Shown here: positions 27,701-42,200 of the stretch, one piece after another | Numbering within the stretch: the stretch's first letter is position 1 | How the letters are laid out: each line of letters starts with the position of its first letter | Assembly (NCBI GenBank): GCA_038380795.1 | Contig: CM076260.1 | Span: forward strand, 29,422,634 to 29,486,633 | Direction: 5' to 3' | Length of the DNA stretch: 64,000 bases | Source: Pyrocephalus nanus | Taxonomy: Eukaryota; Chordata; Aves; Passeriformes; Tyrannidae | Position numbers and translations under genes: made by a program | Notes under the pieces: generated by a model | What the model was told of the DNA's origin: nothing | Databases searched by the model: none | What the model saw: only the letters and a program-made list of their open reading frames with translations

Positions 27701-30700
27701 ATAAAAAAGCAAAGTTAGATAGCAATAGCTTAGCAAATCTGTCCAAGAGGTTAGGAAGGATCACTCATGAAAGATTCATAATCAGGAGAAATTTGACAAT
27801 CACAAGATAAGGTTCCTATGATTTCAGTTCTGGAAACAGAGACAATGGCAGGACTGCTACATTCTACTCCTTCCAGAAATTTTTACCATACAGATTTAGC
27901 AAGATCCCAATACTAGAAAGGTAACAGTCAGTTTTGAAATAATGGTTAGAAATACTTTGACAAAGAGGGAAAATTACCCAGCAAAGTCATGACATTACAA
28001 AAACATTAATTCCACTGGCAGCAATTTAAGACACAGAGATGTTAAAGACAGAAAGAATGGAAAAAGAACAAACTCTCGAAAAAAAATCCTAGGAAAAAAG
28101 GGACAATAGAAGCTAAAGGCTTTAAGAAGATGTAAATCAGGGAGGGACTACTTAATAAATTTTAGTTTTAAATCAAACATGCTGTAGTTTATAACTGCTG
28201 TAACTTGCTATCTTGCTTACTCCATATTTGTACAGATGCATAATTACTATAAATCACAGGATCAGAGGGGAAGGCGTGAAAAGCACATCCTCTTACTAAT
28301 CAGAACGACCAAGCTGACTTTCTTCCTAATGAGAAGTACAGTAGCTACGGAAATATAGCTGGCAGGAGTGAGAAAATGAAGGGAAAATAAAGGAGAAGCT
28401 TAAATAAGCTTTAAAAACATTTTTTTTTTTTTTTAAAAAGGTCATTTTATGCAAAGAAAGATTAATACTCACTTTGGTACCTTTAGGTCCCATTATACCA
28501 GTTATACCTCTGATACCTAGGATGCCCTGAGAAAGAAAAGTATATTCAAATTATGCTTAAATGTTTCCATCAGAACTGTCCTAGTTTTCAGACAGAAGAC
28601 TCAACAGTTCTACACACTTGCTTTCTGCTTATTTTACTATTTTCTTAGTATAAAAGGAGAAATACGGCTGTTGCTGTATTAGAATACTTAATTTACACGG
28701 TAATGTGATATTTTACTAATTTAAGATTTTAATAATAATAAAAAGGAATCTGGCTGAATTATAAAACCACAAATAAAAAATATAGATATAAAATAAATAT
28801 AAAATAATTATAAAATCATAAGGACTGAAAAAACCCACTGATTTCTTTTCTTGATTACCACAGAGTTGAAGATTCCAGCCATGCAGCTGGAGTGAGAGGA
28901 ACACATGAAGGTCAGATTTGCAAAAGTGCTAAGTTGTCTCAGTGGGATACAGGACAGATTCAGGAGAAAGGTACCATCAGAATTTATAGAATTCCAGAGG
29001 CAAATAAAACAGGGCAAGGTTTTTGAGACTAGAAGCTCTAAGTTTATGCGCCCACCATACTGGAGAGATCGAACTCAGCAGACATCCTGGTGCAGCAGGA
29101 TGTATCATAACTACCATCACTCCCCTTCAAAATACAGTCTCATGGAAAATTGGCTTCTATTTCCTCCTTTTCCCAAGAGACTGAAACTACACGAGGTGTC
29201 TCCTCCTTATAGAGGCCAAACCCTCAGACACACTATGTTTGTTCTGCAACAAAGAGAGCCCACTACAGCTGTGTTAATGAAACAGCTACAGGCACTTCAG
29301 CACAGCGTAGGCAAACCTACTCCTTGAACCAGACTCTACACTGGCAGCCTTTACTTGCTACTAACAAAGTTACATGGAATCTTTCACAGAATATTTAATG
29401 CCTTCTCAGTCCAAAACATGAGAAAAATCATGATAATGCAACAGTGACAACAGCAGCCCATCAAGGGAGACAACCACAGTCTAATCCTGCTTCTAAGATC
29501 AGAGGTGGAAGTAGGCACACTATGGTGTATTCACTACTTGCTGTCAAAAGCAACATCTTTCCCAGAGGTGCCTATCATGCAACTCTTCTTGTCAGTGTAA
29601 CACACAGGTTGGATTGCACGTGCTGGATACTTAATCCCTTCCATTCATTCATGTAAAGAACATAAAAGAAAACACAGTGGAATCTACAGCCTCTCCATTT
29701 GTGCCTCTAAAGCATCCTCTTTTCCATAGGTTGTCTATCTGACACCACTTTCTGCATATTTTGAATCCTACATTTTAATTAAAAAAAAAAACAAACCCAC
29801 AATTATTTTGAAGCTTGTTTGTAAGGTCAACAACTGGTGATACCATGACATATTGTGAGTAATGCTTTAAAAAAAAAAAAGTCAATCTTTAATTGTTTTT
29901 TAATTCTACTGTGTTATTTCATGGTGATGAAGAACTCTACCAAACTGAGTTCAATGAATTGATCCCCACAAGCCTTTCAGACAGCAGAAGCTGGCTCTTG
30001 CACAAGTACTTTGTCTGCACCAGGGTCCCAGGGATACTTTTTTCAGGATCAAACATAAGAGGGAACGCACACTTTCCTTTACTTAGCCTGTTCTTTATCT
30101 TTCTCTAGTCATAATCCAGAGGTTTATGTTGTCTTATGTTTATATTCAGAGACAATTTTGTAATTTAGGATTTGGATGTCCATGCATCAAAGGAAACTGC
30201 TGTATAATATCACATGTGGACATTAATGGCATTAAATAGTTTCACATCTGAGAAAAAATCATAAGACCCAATCAGAAAATAGACCATAGAAATTAAAGGT
30301 GGTTATGCCTGTTTCTCTTACTTAGAATGATCCCTTTATTATTTTCCCTAGCCCTTTTCAGCTGCAGAAACCATGACAGCAGCTCACAAGGAACAAGCTG
30401 AGGAGGTATGTGCCAGAACTGAGCACAGTGAAACTGGACAAGAAAATAACTCCAAAGTCATAGGTACGCTGTGTTTCTACTTCATTCTCAAATTGGCTAC
30501 TCATCCTCATCCTCAAGACTGCTTCATTCTCTTAGCTAAGTCTGAATTTTAAAGTTGATCATGTTTCAAACAAACACTAGATTTGCAAGGATGAAGTCAG
30601 AGTCATCAAAATTATTGAAAGAAAGGCCAAGAAAAAGAAAATCCAACTATTTTCACAATCTAAGCACAACACAAAATTTAGGACATGAAATAGTTTTTAA

Positions 30701-33700
30701 AATTAGCCTTCCCCTAGAACTACATAGAGCTTTGTGCCAAGTGATAATGTAGCTTTTTGGAGGGACTTAAATTATTTTACTTTTATTCATAGATAACATG
30801 GCACAATAAAGTGAAAGATGTATGGAGATATTATAATATCTGTTTTCTTACAATAGTAAGGAAAAAAGATATGACATACTGAAGCAAATGGGTAACACTA
30901 TTTAAGAGGAAATACTTTACTGGAGGGCCTTGAGCTCCCACTTCACCGATGGGTCCTTGATCCCCTTCTTCACCCTGGGAAAGCAAAAGGCATACATGGG
31001 TAGCTAATCCATGCCAAGCATATTGCTCTCTCACCATACAAGGTGCATTTACTCCTTAGAGTTTTCTGTCACCATGTCCTGTTTGAAAGAAATCCAAATG
31101 AAGTCACACTACTTCCTCAGACAGATACTCGTTCAGGTTCATATGCCATTCAATTATTAGTCAATAGGGTAATTTCAAAGAAACCTCAATGTAGAGAATA
31201 ATTATATTTTACTCTTAATCCATCATTCCATATTTTCTTGACATAAATCTCTTTAAATTTTCTTGTTCTTCTGGATTAAAAGTGCACTGAAAGTATTTTC
31301 ATGCATGTGAACATACAGAATATGCTAGCAGATCTGCATCACAAACCACATTGCACTTCTGAATTTTCTGAAAATTAAAATGGAAAAATGCCTTATCTGG
31401 CAAAACCCCTCCTTGACTAGATAGTAACTTCTTTCATACAGTGATAGTGCACAGTAATGGAACAACAGTACATATTGCCAGTTTAATTTGTAAAAAGGGG
31501 TAAGACAACTGCTCAACATCCCTGGAAAAAAAAGGCAAGCTGTTTCTAATAAATTAATAATCTTTCTAATATGCTTAGGAATAGAGTGCAGGGTTTTTTT
31601 AAAAACCTTTCTCTGATGGTTTGTCCTCCAGCATTTAAGCATGGACCAAGGCAGTGCAAATCTTCTGAATTTTTCATACAAATATTTCCCAGGGAAGTTG
31701 TGGACGTCCCATCCCTGGAGGTGTTCAAGGGCAGGTTGGATGGGACTCTGAGGAACCTTGTCTAGTTGAAGGTGTCCCTGCCCAGAGCAGAGGGGTTGGA
31801 ACTAGGTGATCTTCAGGGTTCCCTTCTAAACCATTCTATGACTCTATGAAGGTTATATAACAAGGTTAATTCAAATGAAACACCTTAGGAGTTCACTTTT
31901 CAGTTTTCAAGCTGAATTGGACTTGGCCTCTCTAGATACAATCATTCTTTGCTTATGAACTTACACAGTGTCCTTTCCCTCTCAAATATATTTTTCTCTC
32001 TTATTCTTCACAGAACTACTCCTCTGTGCCACAGAACTATTAACTTGATAAGTCCACAGAATTATGTGCATTTAAATGTTTGGAAGTTTTTCAATTAATA
32101 AATTTAACTTCAGTTATTGCCATGATTTCCAAAATAATGATTAAAATAAAAATCAAGATGAGTATGACCTCTGCATCATAATAAATACAGAGTACAACTG
32201 AATAAAGAATAGAGACGTGCCTTCGGTTACTCTGGAGCATTGTAATGTGTAATACCACTTCATGCATTCTATTAAAACAATAGTTCTAACAAAGTGTAAT
32301 TTTTTTTGAAGAAGAAGGGGCTAAACTATCATTAGCTTGCTAAAAAGAAGAGCAGTTTTTCATCTTTTTTTTTTTTTTACCTTATAACCTTGTTTTCCTG
32401 GTTCACCAGACTCTCCTTTTGAACCTTTTTGTCCCTAAAATAAATGTAAAACCCCAAAAATAAATAAATAAATAAATAACTATTATTCAAAATTAAAATA
32501 CAGTTTTATAAAAAAGACACAGAGTGCTGAGAACTATCTTGCTGTTCCCTCCCAAACCCCATTCACCAACTTCCTCACCTATCTAGGAAACACCACATAT
32601 TAAGTACCCTGCTCAAAAATATCTGCTTTTGGATCTAACAAGGCTGCATTTCTAGGCATGTTAGTACTTATTCTTACATTACCCCATAAAAATTTCCTCA
32701 GGTTCCTATAAACCAGTAAAGAATGCATAAAAACAAAAATCTTCCCAAAAATGAGACTCAAAATGTGTTCATTTCAACTTAGAATGTTATACATCTCCCA
32801 GGAAGAGAGAAAGAAGGAAAAAATACTAAGGATTTAGGGGAATACTTAGAGTTTCTGGAGTCAGACTACAAATGGTCCAGAAAGTGAATGAAGCAATCCT
32901 TCACATATTCTTATCCTTTTAAGACCACACATAAATTTCACCCTGAAGATTAAAGCAGCAGCAAGAGATTTCAACAGAAGAGGTTATTTTAGCAGTCAAG
33001 AGTTAAATAACCCTAAACAACTACACTGATGTAACCTTTTCTGAAATTACCAGTGAAGTGCTTTTTTGTCAAGCCAGCAATTAACCCACCTAGTGCACTG
33101 AGACAGCGTCTCTGTAAGGAATGCTTGAACAAACAAGTTCTCTTACCTTCATTCCCATTAAGCCAGCATGCCCTGGGCGGCCAGGTGGACAAGCATTGGG
33201 ACACTGGGAAAGCATTCACACAGTTACTACCACATAGGTTAATTAATGCTGTCTGAAATTACTTATAAAAACACATGGAAAACAATCTTACCAATATGTC
33301 ACCATCCTGCAGGCCAATTGTCCCCTAAATTAATTTAAATTAATCAAAGTCAGTAAAAAAGAAATAACCAGTCCTTACTCATTAGGCAATACAGTCATTA
33401 GACAAAAGAGAAAATACTACTATCTAAAGACAGAATTACAAGTATAATCAACCAAAGGATCTCTAACATGGAAAGTACCTAAACTGTAGGATTATACTGT
33501 AGGATCACACGTACCCGTAAAATCCTGTTCTCTAACTTTTATCAACTTAAAAAAAAAAAAAGAAAAGAAATTTTCTTTTGCTTTTTAAGCTACCTCAATC
33601 GTATTTGCATTAAATATAGATCAAATATAACCAAACCACATACCAACAGAATCCAAGACAATTTCTATAACTGCAGTAACTTACTACCATTCAGCAAAAG

Positions 33701-36700
33701 ATTCACATCTTTTCAGAAAAACTAATCTTCCCACAACACAAGTACTGTTAGATGACAGTTGCAATAAAACAGACATCAGTATACAATGAGATGGACTCAG
33801 TGAAGGGAAGGCCATTCCTCATATTAAATCAAATGATTGATGGAAGCTAACGGGAGGCTTATGAGGCACAACAGGGAGAAATATGATTTCACAGCAGTAG
33901 CTGTGCTCTCTAAAGCCCAGTGGGAGGGAGCACACCATTTCAGAGAGAAGCATAGGGAAGTTTAAAGAATGAGCTGCTCTCAGTTTACAACTGAATAATT
34001 TACAAAAAGCCGAGAGTATTTGGGTCCATGATGTCTTTAACTGGAGTGGGACTATGGCACTTCAGAAACCCCAAAAGAACAAAACATCAAGGAATAGAAG
34101 CAGCCATGTTGAGAACTTGTTTCTGCTTGTTTCCTAATTACTCTTCTACACTTGACCATTTGTGGTTTTTTAAAATGCCTCTGTCAGTTCTCTGGCAACT
34201 TTCATGAAAATGAGAAACACAGATAGAGAGAACGAGAGACATAGATAAAGCACATGAACATAGGGTCTGTCCTTAAAGAGTGGGGAGGAGGAGGTTCTAA
34301 GCAGAGGAACAGTACAGCTTTTAAAAACCTCACGTTTCCCAGCAGTTTGTCTTTCACAGCGCTCAGATTCCAGTGTGTCTGCCAAACTGTTTTATCTCTC
34401 TGGGCAGGTAAATTGCCACAACAAAACGGTAAACACACATCCCTCCTCCCAAGAGGTTCAAAAAAAGATAACTATTCTCCTTGAACAGCAAAGCACTGCT
34501 GCAATGCTTTCTTCTGTTCTTTGTAAGTGGCAAGCCTGATTGCAAGAAAGACATAAGAACTCAAGCCCCCTAGAGGTATATATTTATCCCATGAGCTAAA
34601 CATTAAATTTTTCTTCTTCTAACAGAAAAAGTCTACCTCTGATGAAGTAATAAGAGTGAGGCCTGACAAAGACCATATTTACAGCATGTATTTACGGGAA
34701 GTTTAAAACCTGTGCATTTACAGTCTATAGAACTGGGAAGGCGTCATGACAGAAGTTACAGTTTGCATTTCAAACTACCTTTTTATAGCCACAGAGATTG
34801 GAAACTTACTTTCTAAATATAGGATCAAAAGCCTGCTGAAATAGTAAACTCAGTATTCAGCTCTAGGACCTGAGGAGAAATTTTGTTCAAGCAGCAGCAA
34901 CACAAAATTCAGATGTTACCACATATTAAATATAATCACTTACCGGAGGACCTGGTGGTCCTGGTGGCCCTGGTGGACCTCTTTTCCCTGGATCTCCCTT
35001 TAAAAGGATAAAACAATTTTATATATTCATAGTAATAATGACAACCAGTAGTTACATATTCAGGCCGTACAACAACAGTGAGAAATTAGGTGGCTACAGA
35101 AGGACAGACTAGGTAGCCAATTAAAACATCAACCTACACCATGATTCCCATAGTAGAATCAGAAAGTGGTTTTCTGAGTAGAATGGCAGCCATGTTGTGA
35201 AACAGAAGCCACAAAAAACCCAACAAATTTTCAGCTGCTTTAGAATGCTAAAACACTTGACCACAGGATCATCTATGTGTTCCTCTGTCTTATAACTGCT
35301 ACTTCAGTTCTGAAGGAAAAGAGTCCCAGTAATTGGCAAAAATGCCCAAAGCAGAGAAGAGGGGAAAATCCCCTTTTTCAGAGCCCAAGATGAATTTAGC
35401 AAGTTATCTCTTGTTTGTGAATTTTTGATGTCTAGTGCTCACATAAGTAAAGAACACGTGGAACCTCTGCAAATTATTTTTTTTTAATGCTTTGAATTTG
35501 AGGATAGGCTTACATGCAGCTTTGGAAAAAGGCACCACAGTGCATTTTCTAACTCTGGTAGCCTCTGAACTGCCAGCTGCCAGAATGTGCAACAGTATGA
35601 CAGAAAAATGCCATTCTTCAAATAGCCTGTACGCTTCCATAGGCATCCGTTCTTGCCCTTGCTACTGACAACACAGAGAGCTGCATGGATCATCTTCTGA
35701 AACAGACTGGCAGTTTTTAATATTCTTTTTCAAATTCATTTATACGATTGAGCACAACACAACATGGCAGGTTTGCTTTTTGATTTTAGCTTTCCTTGAT
35801 TAAGAGGAGAAGTAGAGTATAGGGCACTCCATAAATCATTTCATCCTAATCTAATAGGTGGCCCTCTTTTTGGTCTATTCATTGTTCCTTATTTCTGACG
35901 AGTTTCAAACACAATCTTTCTTCTACTAGTCAGTAGGTCAGTGGCCCTGACCAGATCATGAAAAAAAAATACATTTGAAAGTGCTGTAATAGCCCAAGCA
36001 GTGTTTAGATGGCCTGGTAATTATTCCTTTTTTCTTTAAATAACTTCTAGCAATGGAATAAATCTATATTTTCAGCAAACATAGTACTACTTACAGGTGG
36101 ACCAGCACGACCTACTTCCCCAGGAAGTCCTGCTGCACCAGCTGGACCCTAAAACAACCAAAATAAACAGTATTTTTAAATCATAGCTATGTAACAAGCA
36201 TTCAAGGAGTAAGAACATATAATTCTCTCAACAATCTATGCCTTCAGACACCAGTATTCTTGCCCCATATACGACAGACCAGTGCTACGGTAGCTGAAGA
36301 AAATGTACGTAATAGACATAGAACATCTGGATATAATAAAGTCTCTATTTTCACTGACTTTTTATTACAGTATAACAGTTTTATTGAATATTTAAGCAGT
36401 AGAATATATTTAATAACTGTAAAAATGATACTTACAGGTGGTCCAAGAATCCCCTTGCCCTGTGAAATATGAAGAAAGGTCAGAAATATGGAGAGGATTC
36501 CAAACCTATTCAAACTTTTGGCAAGAACAGAGTATTTGGGATTAAAAGGTATAAAACCTCCTTGACGTTTGATTCTGCAAAACCATTTTCAAAACTTATT
36601 CAACTAATGCTAAATATAATTTTTTTAATTAAATACCCAATATCAGGTGAAAAATTAAATTATTGATTAAGTTGCCTTGCAGTAACATTTAATTACACAT

Positions 36701-39228
36701 ATACTCCCACAAAGGAATGAAGACATTAAAGCCTTTGGATTTAGCTAATTATCAAGTACTGCAATGAACATATCTATGCTACAGTCATTCCCTTCTAACA
36801 ATGTATTTAAATTGATAATAGCAGAGAACTTTTTTGCGCCAGTGCTTCCCTGAGGTCTAAATCCATTAAACTAGTGCTTTTCGGCAATCAGAAAGAACAC
36901 CGAACTGCTCCTGTTTACATTTCCCATCAGTATTGCTCTGAATCGCTTTAGTGAGAAGCATCCAAGATACTTCTACCTATTTGGACAATACACTCCCTCT
37001 AAGAAAACTGATCCCTCAGTCCTACATTATTAAAGCAAATGTAAAATTTTATGGAGAACAGTGTCAACGATATGTACGAAACACTAGCATAAAAAGTACT
37101 AAACATACTTAAATCTTGAGGAGATTTGATGTAATAAAGCACTTGGGCTAAATGCAACTTTCATGCAACTGAATATCAATCCAGGATTGTATTTGTAAAG
37201 CTGCCTTTATAAAACTTGGTACAACACAGGGAAAATTTCAAGCATTTATCAGGATCATTCCATTTTAACCATTTAATACACAGCAGAAAGTAAGCTTGTA
37301 CAACCTACATAATTTCCTTGCTGTTATATTTGACTATACAAATTAAACTTTCACTGCATCACATATCCAATAGCATAATATCATCTGCCTCTGAAAGAAG
37401 GAAACCAACTACTTGCAGGTTCTCACTGGAGTACCCCTTCCTAACATGCCCCTAAACAGTGGCAGAGAAGGTCAACAATACTAAAAGAAGCAGCTACAGT
37501 GATTGTGTCCAGCCCACAGAGCAGCCCAGGAGAAGCCTGTCCCCTCCTCTGCCACTCCACTGCATCTCCTCACCTTACTAATTAGGACTCCAAGGAGCAG
37601 GGACTCTCCCTCAGCAAACCATACCTCCCCCTCACATGGCTACTCCACCCTTCTGGCCATGAAGTAGACCCAGTTGCAAAGCTGAGAGCTACAGTGCAAT
37701 CAGTCAGTAAGGACAAACACAAAGCAGTTAATGATCCCAACCAGCTGCCCATGTTCCTGCCTTTGTGTCCTAAAGGGAAAACCTCTCCACAGAACCTGGG
37801 ACTGCAGCCTTACATTCCTAGATGCTTGCTACCTGCTTTGGAGGTGCTCATCTGGCACACGGAGCACATGGAATGCAGGGACATGGGTGGTAATCCAAAG
37901 TCCTCAAATCACCTGGCTCAGAGACACTGCATGTCTGCTAAGTACCTCTGCTATCACAAAGAGTCTAATGTATGTGTACTTGTACCCTGTGCTGGATGCC
38001 GTGTTTTAGTAGACCTTCAAATATCCTCAAATTCTTGGTCACTACATACACACAATCCTACCCATATGCCAGATGCGTAAATCACTTAGAAATATATCAG
38101 CTCACAGAAAAGTTTGAGGGAACTTATCACAGAAAATGGACTGAAGAGTACACTACATGCACTGAATGTAGCAGGTCCATTTACCAGGGTCAGATCAGAG
38201 ACATCAGCATACTTAAATTACTTCTGAAAAAAAATTGCTTGAATTAATCAGAAGTATTCTATGAATTTTGTAAACCTGTCACTTGAAACATTATCTGCCA
38301 AACCGATGAGACCAAGAATAAATTAAAACTAAATAATCAAGGTAGTGGGTTCAATCCCTGTATGGGCCATTCACTTCAGAGTTGGACTTGATGATCCTTG
38401 TGGGTCCCTTCCAATCCAGAATATTCTGTGAAATATTTAACACAGTTATCTGAGAAATGAAGCAGGAAAAAAAAAACAAAGGAAAGGGAAAGTAAAAGAT
38501 GGTAACTGAAGACTGCCAGGATACATTCTGGGGAAGAAAAAGTGACAAGAGGCAGAAAAGCAAATGCTGTGTATAAAACCTAAAGATGGTAACTGAAGAC
38601 TGCCAGGATACATTCAGGGGAAGAAAAAGTGACAAGAGGCAGAAAAGCAAATGCTGTGTATAAAACCTTACATCCTTAATATTCGTTCTATAAGTTAACT
38701 GAAGTCCTAACTCGGCTGACAAATTCCACCGGATGAGCTTGAAAAACAGTGATAATTTAAAACTAATTAATATTGCAGCCAAGGCTTCTGGTTTTCTCTT
38801 TGCACTGAGCATTTTACAACCTAAGCAGGGGATTTTGTGAGAAATGAAGTCTTTGGATAACCATCCAGGGACTACTCCATCTGCAAAAGGCCTCTGACTG
38901 AATTCAAAGCAGTGCATAATTACATCTAAACACTCAGCTAATCACGCAGTTAATATGCAGATTCGTAAATGTGCTCAATATGTTTCTAGTATATGAGGAC
39001 TCACAGATCAAACAAAAGACTTACAAACATTAAACAACCCCATTACTTCACGTTTGTAGTAAAAGCTTCTCCAAAAGTCTCTGAATCTGAAAATTAGAAC
39101 CATCACACTCCAGCACTACCACTTCTACCTTTTTTGAGGGGTTGGGTTTTTGGTTTGGGGTTTTTTGTTTGTTTGTTTAGGAGTTGTGTTTGATTTTTGT
39201 TTGGTGGTTTGTGGTGGTTTTTGTTTGT

Positions 39229-39266
<38 letters not shown>

Positions 39267-42200
39267 ATTAGGTTTAATCTCACTAAAGGTGAGATGATTA
39301 GTGCTGGCCATTTTGAGAATCTTCCATAACTGTGCAATTTCTTCAGTAGCTTACAGCCATTCATCAAAGGAAAAAGTGCATTTCTACAGGCTTTCCTAAA
39401 AGATTTATTTTGAGCATTAATCTTTCTATATGGATTCAGCATGCATGGGTTAACAACCACGGGGCTACAAAATCAAACACTAGGCTTCTTCCTAACATGT
39501 GAGGTCTAAGGATTAATCTTAACTTTAGAAAATACAAGGTTACTTAGTAGTACTTATTGAAAGTAATTAGTCATGAGGTGACTAAGTTTATCCATTCTTT
39601 TTTATTTTAAATCAACAAGAATTCTCATTTCCTCATTATAAATATTCCTGCACATTCACCTTAAAATACAAGCTTCATCTGCTTATTAAGAAGCAGCAGG
39701 ACAACTCAAAAAGCAATCCCTACTAAGGTTCATTGAAGCATTATCGCCTCAAGGTTGAGAGTCTCAGGGCAAAAAAAAAAAAAAAAATCACTCAACTTTA
39801 AACAATGGTCCAAAATCTTAGTAGATTTATTGCTTTTATAATCTCAAAATATCACATGACAAAGAACTGCTGCTCTGAACAGAATCAGCATTCAGCCTTG
39901 ACAAGTTGGTCTAGTGTTCTGCTTTCCCAAAACAGTATCTCTTCCTCTAAATTGAAATTACCCTCTTCATACATATTTTATACACACACTTTTCCTGGAG
40001 GCTCTTAAATTATTCGTTCTCATGTTACTCTGTTAATGGTAACCTAAAATCATGTATGCTTTCCCCAAGTCAGTTTTTATTTCAGTTGACAGGCTAGAAT
40101 ACAACAGTATTTCAACCAAGTATTTTGTAATTCAGTTTTATTTCCCCATTTTTTCCTGTCATAGAATTACAGAATGGCTTGGTTTGGAAGGGACCTTAAA
40201 GACCATCTAGTTCCAATGCCATGGGCAGGGACACCTTTCACTAGACCAGGCTGCTCAGTGCCCCATCCAACTTGGCCTTGAACACTTTGAGGGATGGGGC
40301 ATTCACAACTCCTCTGGGCAACCTGTTCCAGTGCCTCACCATCCTCACAAGTAAAGAATTTCCTCCTAATATCTAATCTCAATCTACTCTCTTTCAGTTT
40401 AAAGCCATTTCCCCTTTGCCCTATCACTACATGCCCTTGCAAAAAGTCCCCTTCCAGCTTTCTTGAAGGCTTTCTTTAGGTACTGGAAGGTTGCAATTAG
40501 GTCAACCCAAAGCCTTCTCTTTTCCAGGCTAAACAATCCCAATTCTCTCAGCCTTTCCTCATAGGATAGGTGCTCAATCTCCCTATTCATTTTTTCCTGT
40601 AACATACCTGACAGAGTAAAACTACCTCTTCATTACAGCTACACATTTTAAAATGCATTGCATACAACCCAGAAATTATTTCTGCATCTATGTGACAGCA
40701 TAAAAATTAGAATAAACAAACTGAAAACCTCTAGCCCTTAACAGAAAAATGTAAAGGTTTCAGTCTACTTAGAAGTTACCTCAGTTGTGCTGTTTTCTGT
40801 GACTAAATCTCACTCATATATTGAGTTCTATATGTTGACCAGCCATTATAAAAGTATTACCTAAGTTCCAGATTTTCAGGTAAGAAACACCATCCATGAA
40901 AATTAAGGTAAAATGTCCACAAAGTGATTCATCTTAAATTTGAACATGTCTATAATGCAACAGTTTCAGGAATAACTTTATAATTTTCTCTCTGGCCAAA
41001 TATCAAAATTATTTTTTAACTAAATTTATTGAGAGTTAATAGGACAGGGTCAAAAATTCAAATATACAAGGAGTGTTATACTGGAATACAATGCCTCTTC
41101 TATTTAATTTAAATTATTTATCGATACGAATCTAATTTTTAATTACATTATGTACAGCCCTATTACAATTTATGCCAGCCATCTTGTTCCAGTACTCATA
41201 TTCCTTGAGGGTTTTTTCCTAATCTATGTTTCTACATGCCATTCATCATTTACTTCTTCAACCTGTAAAATTCCCAAAGTTCACAATTATTTTCAGCCCC
41301 TAAAAATGGATGTTAAACCCATCTGCATGCCAACTGGAACAGTACTCTTGGTGTGTCCTTTCTCATATTATGTCTTGTTTTCAGAATGGCCAAGGGAGTC
41401 TTATAGAGCATTTAGACTTCAGTGATCCCATTAAAATACATGCCAAGGAGCTGAAAATAGGATGAACTGTAGACTATGCAAATGAAACATTGGCTCTCTT
41501 GTCTCTATAGCATTTTCACAAAGACATGGAAAAAAAAGGTGTAAGTCCACAACTTGGGACATCACACACACTCTTTTCTATAGCATACAAACCAAACATA
41601 ATATTTGCACACTTAGATATAAAGACAAAAAGGTTCCTTAAAAGTACTGCTTTAATAACTTACAAGTTTTTTTGAAATCTCAGAAACAGTTTTTGACTTT
41701 TCTTCACTTTTTCTTCACATTTAGTGGTAAGAATCCTTCATATTAATACTTAAGTTGTAAAAATCTTCTTCATATACTGAACATATTACTTACTGGAAGT
41801 CCACGAGCACCTGGCAGTCCTGGCTCACCCTTTAAAAGACAAAAAAATCAGTTTTTCAAGAGTCATTATCCATAAAGTTTTGTAAACAAAAGACGGGAAA
41901 ATGTTCTTATCTTTTGGGGAGTATCATTCAGTGGGCATAGTCTGCAAGTATGAGTCACTTCTTTAATGCTATGCTGGTTTCAGTAAGACTTGATACAAAG
42001 GAAATATTTTCTCAGTATTAAAAAGATACAGCCTCAGGGTTTTTGCTTCCCCTACCTCAAGAAAATTCCAACATGCTGGCTTCTGATCACTCTCACTTCT
42101 GATCTATATTTCATTTGTATGATTGCTGAGGAAGTCAGGTTTCACTGCATATTACAGTGACATAATTACAATACAAGACTAAAAGAGCCTCACTACTACT

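Larger units (their letters stand above)
36460..41793. other. COL9A1: Intron 12
   Basis: 5.3 kb with a GC-richer unrecognised block at about 37490-38060, a CR1 tail at 38340-38435, an 87-bp tandem duplication at 38496-38668, a G/T-rich and (GTT)n tract at 39125-39267, an A17 run at 39771-39787 and a longer antisense CR1 at 40159-40590. Confidence 0.8.

Noticed and set aside
28905..29327. 140-codon plus-strand ORF in intron 19
   Set aside because: No recognisable domain, no splice or promoter context; treated as a chance frame.
38351..38917. 188-codon minus-strand ORF
   Set aside because: It is generated by an 87-bp (in-frame) tandem duplication next to a CR1 tail inside intron 12, with no domain, start context or splice relation to COL9A1.
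39125..39460. Poly-Thr ORF on the minus strand
   Set aside because: Translation of the (GTT)n microsatellite and its low-complexity flank.
40167..40605. Two minus-strand ORFs of 68-91 codons
   Set aside because: They lie within a CR1 3' fragment and are repeat-derived.
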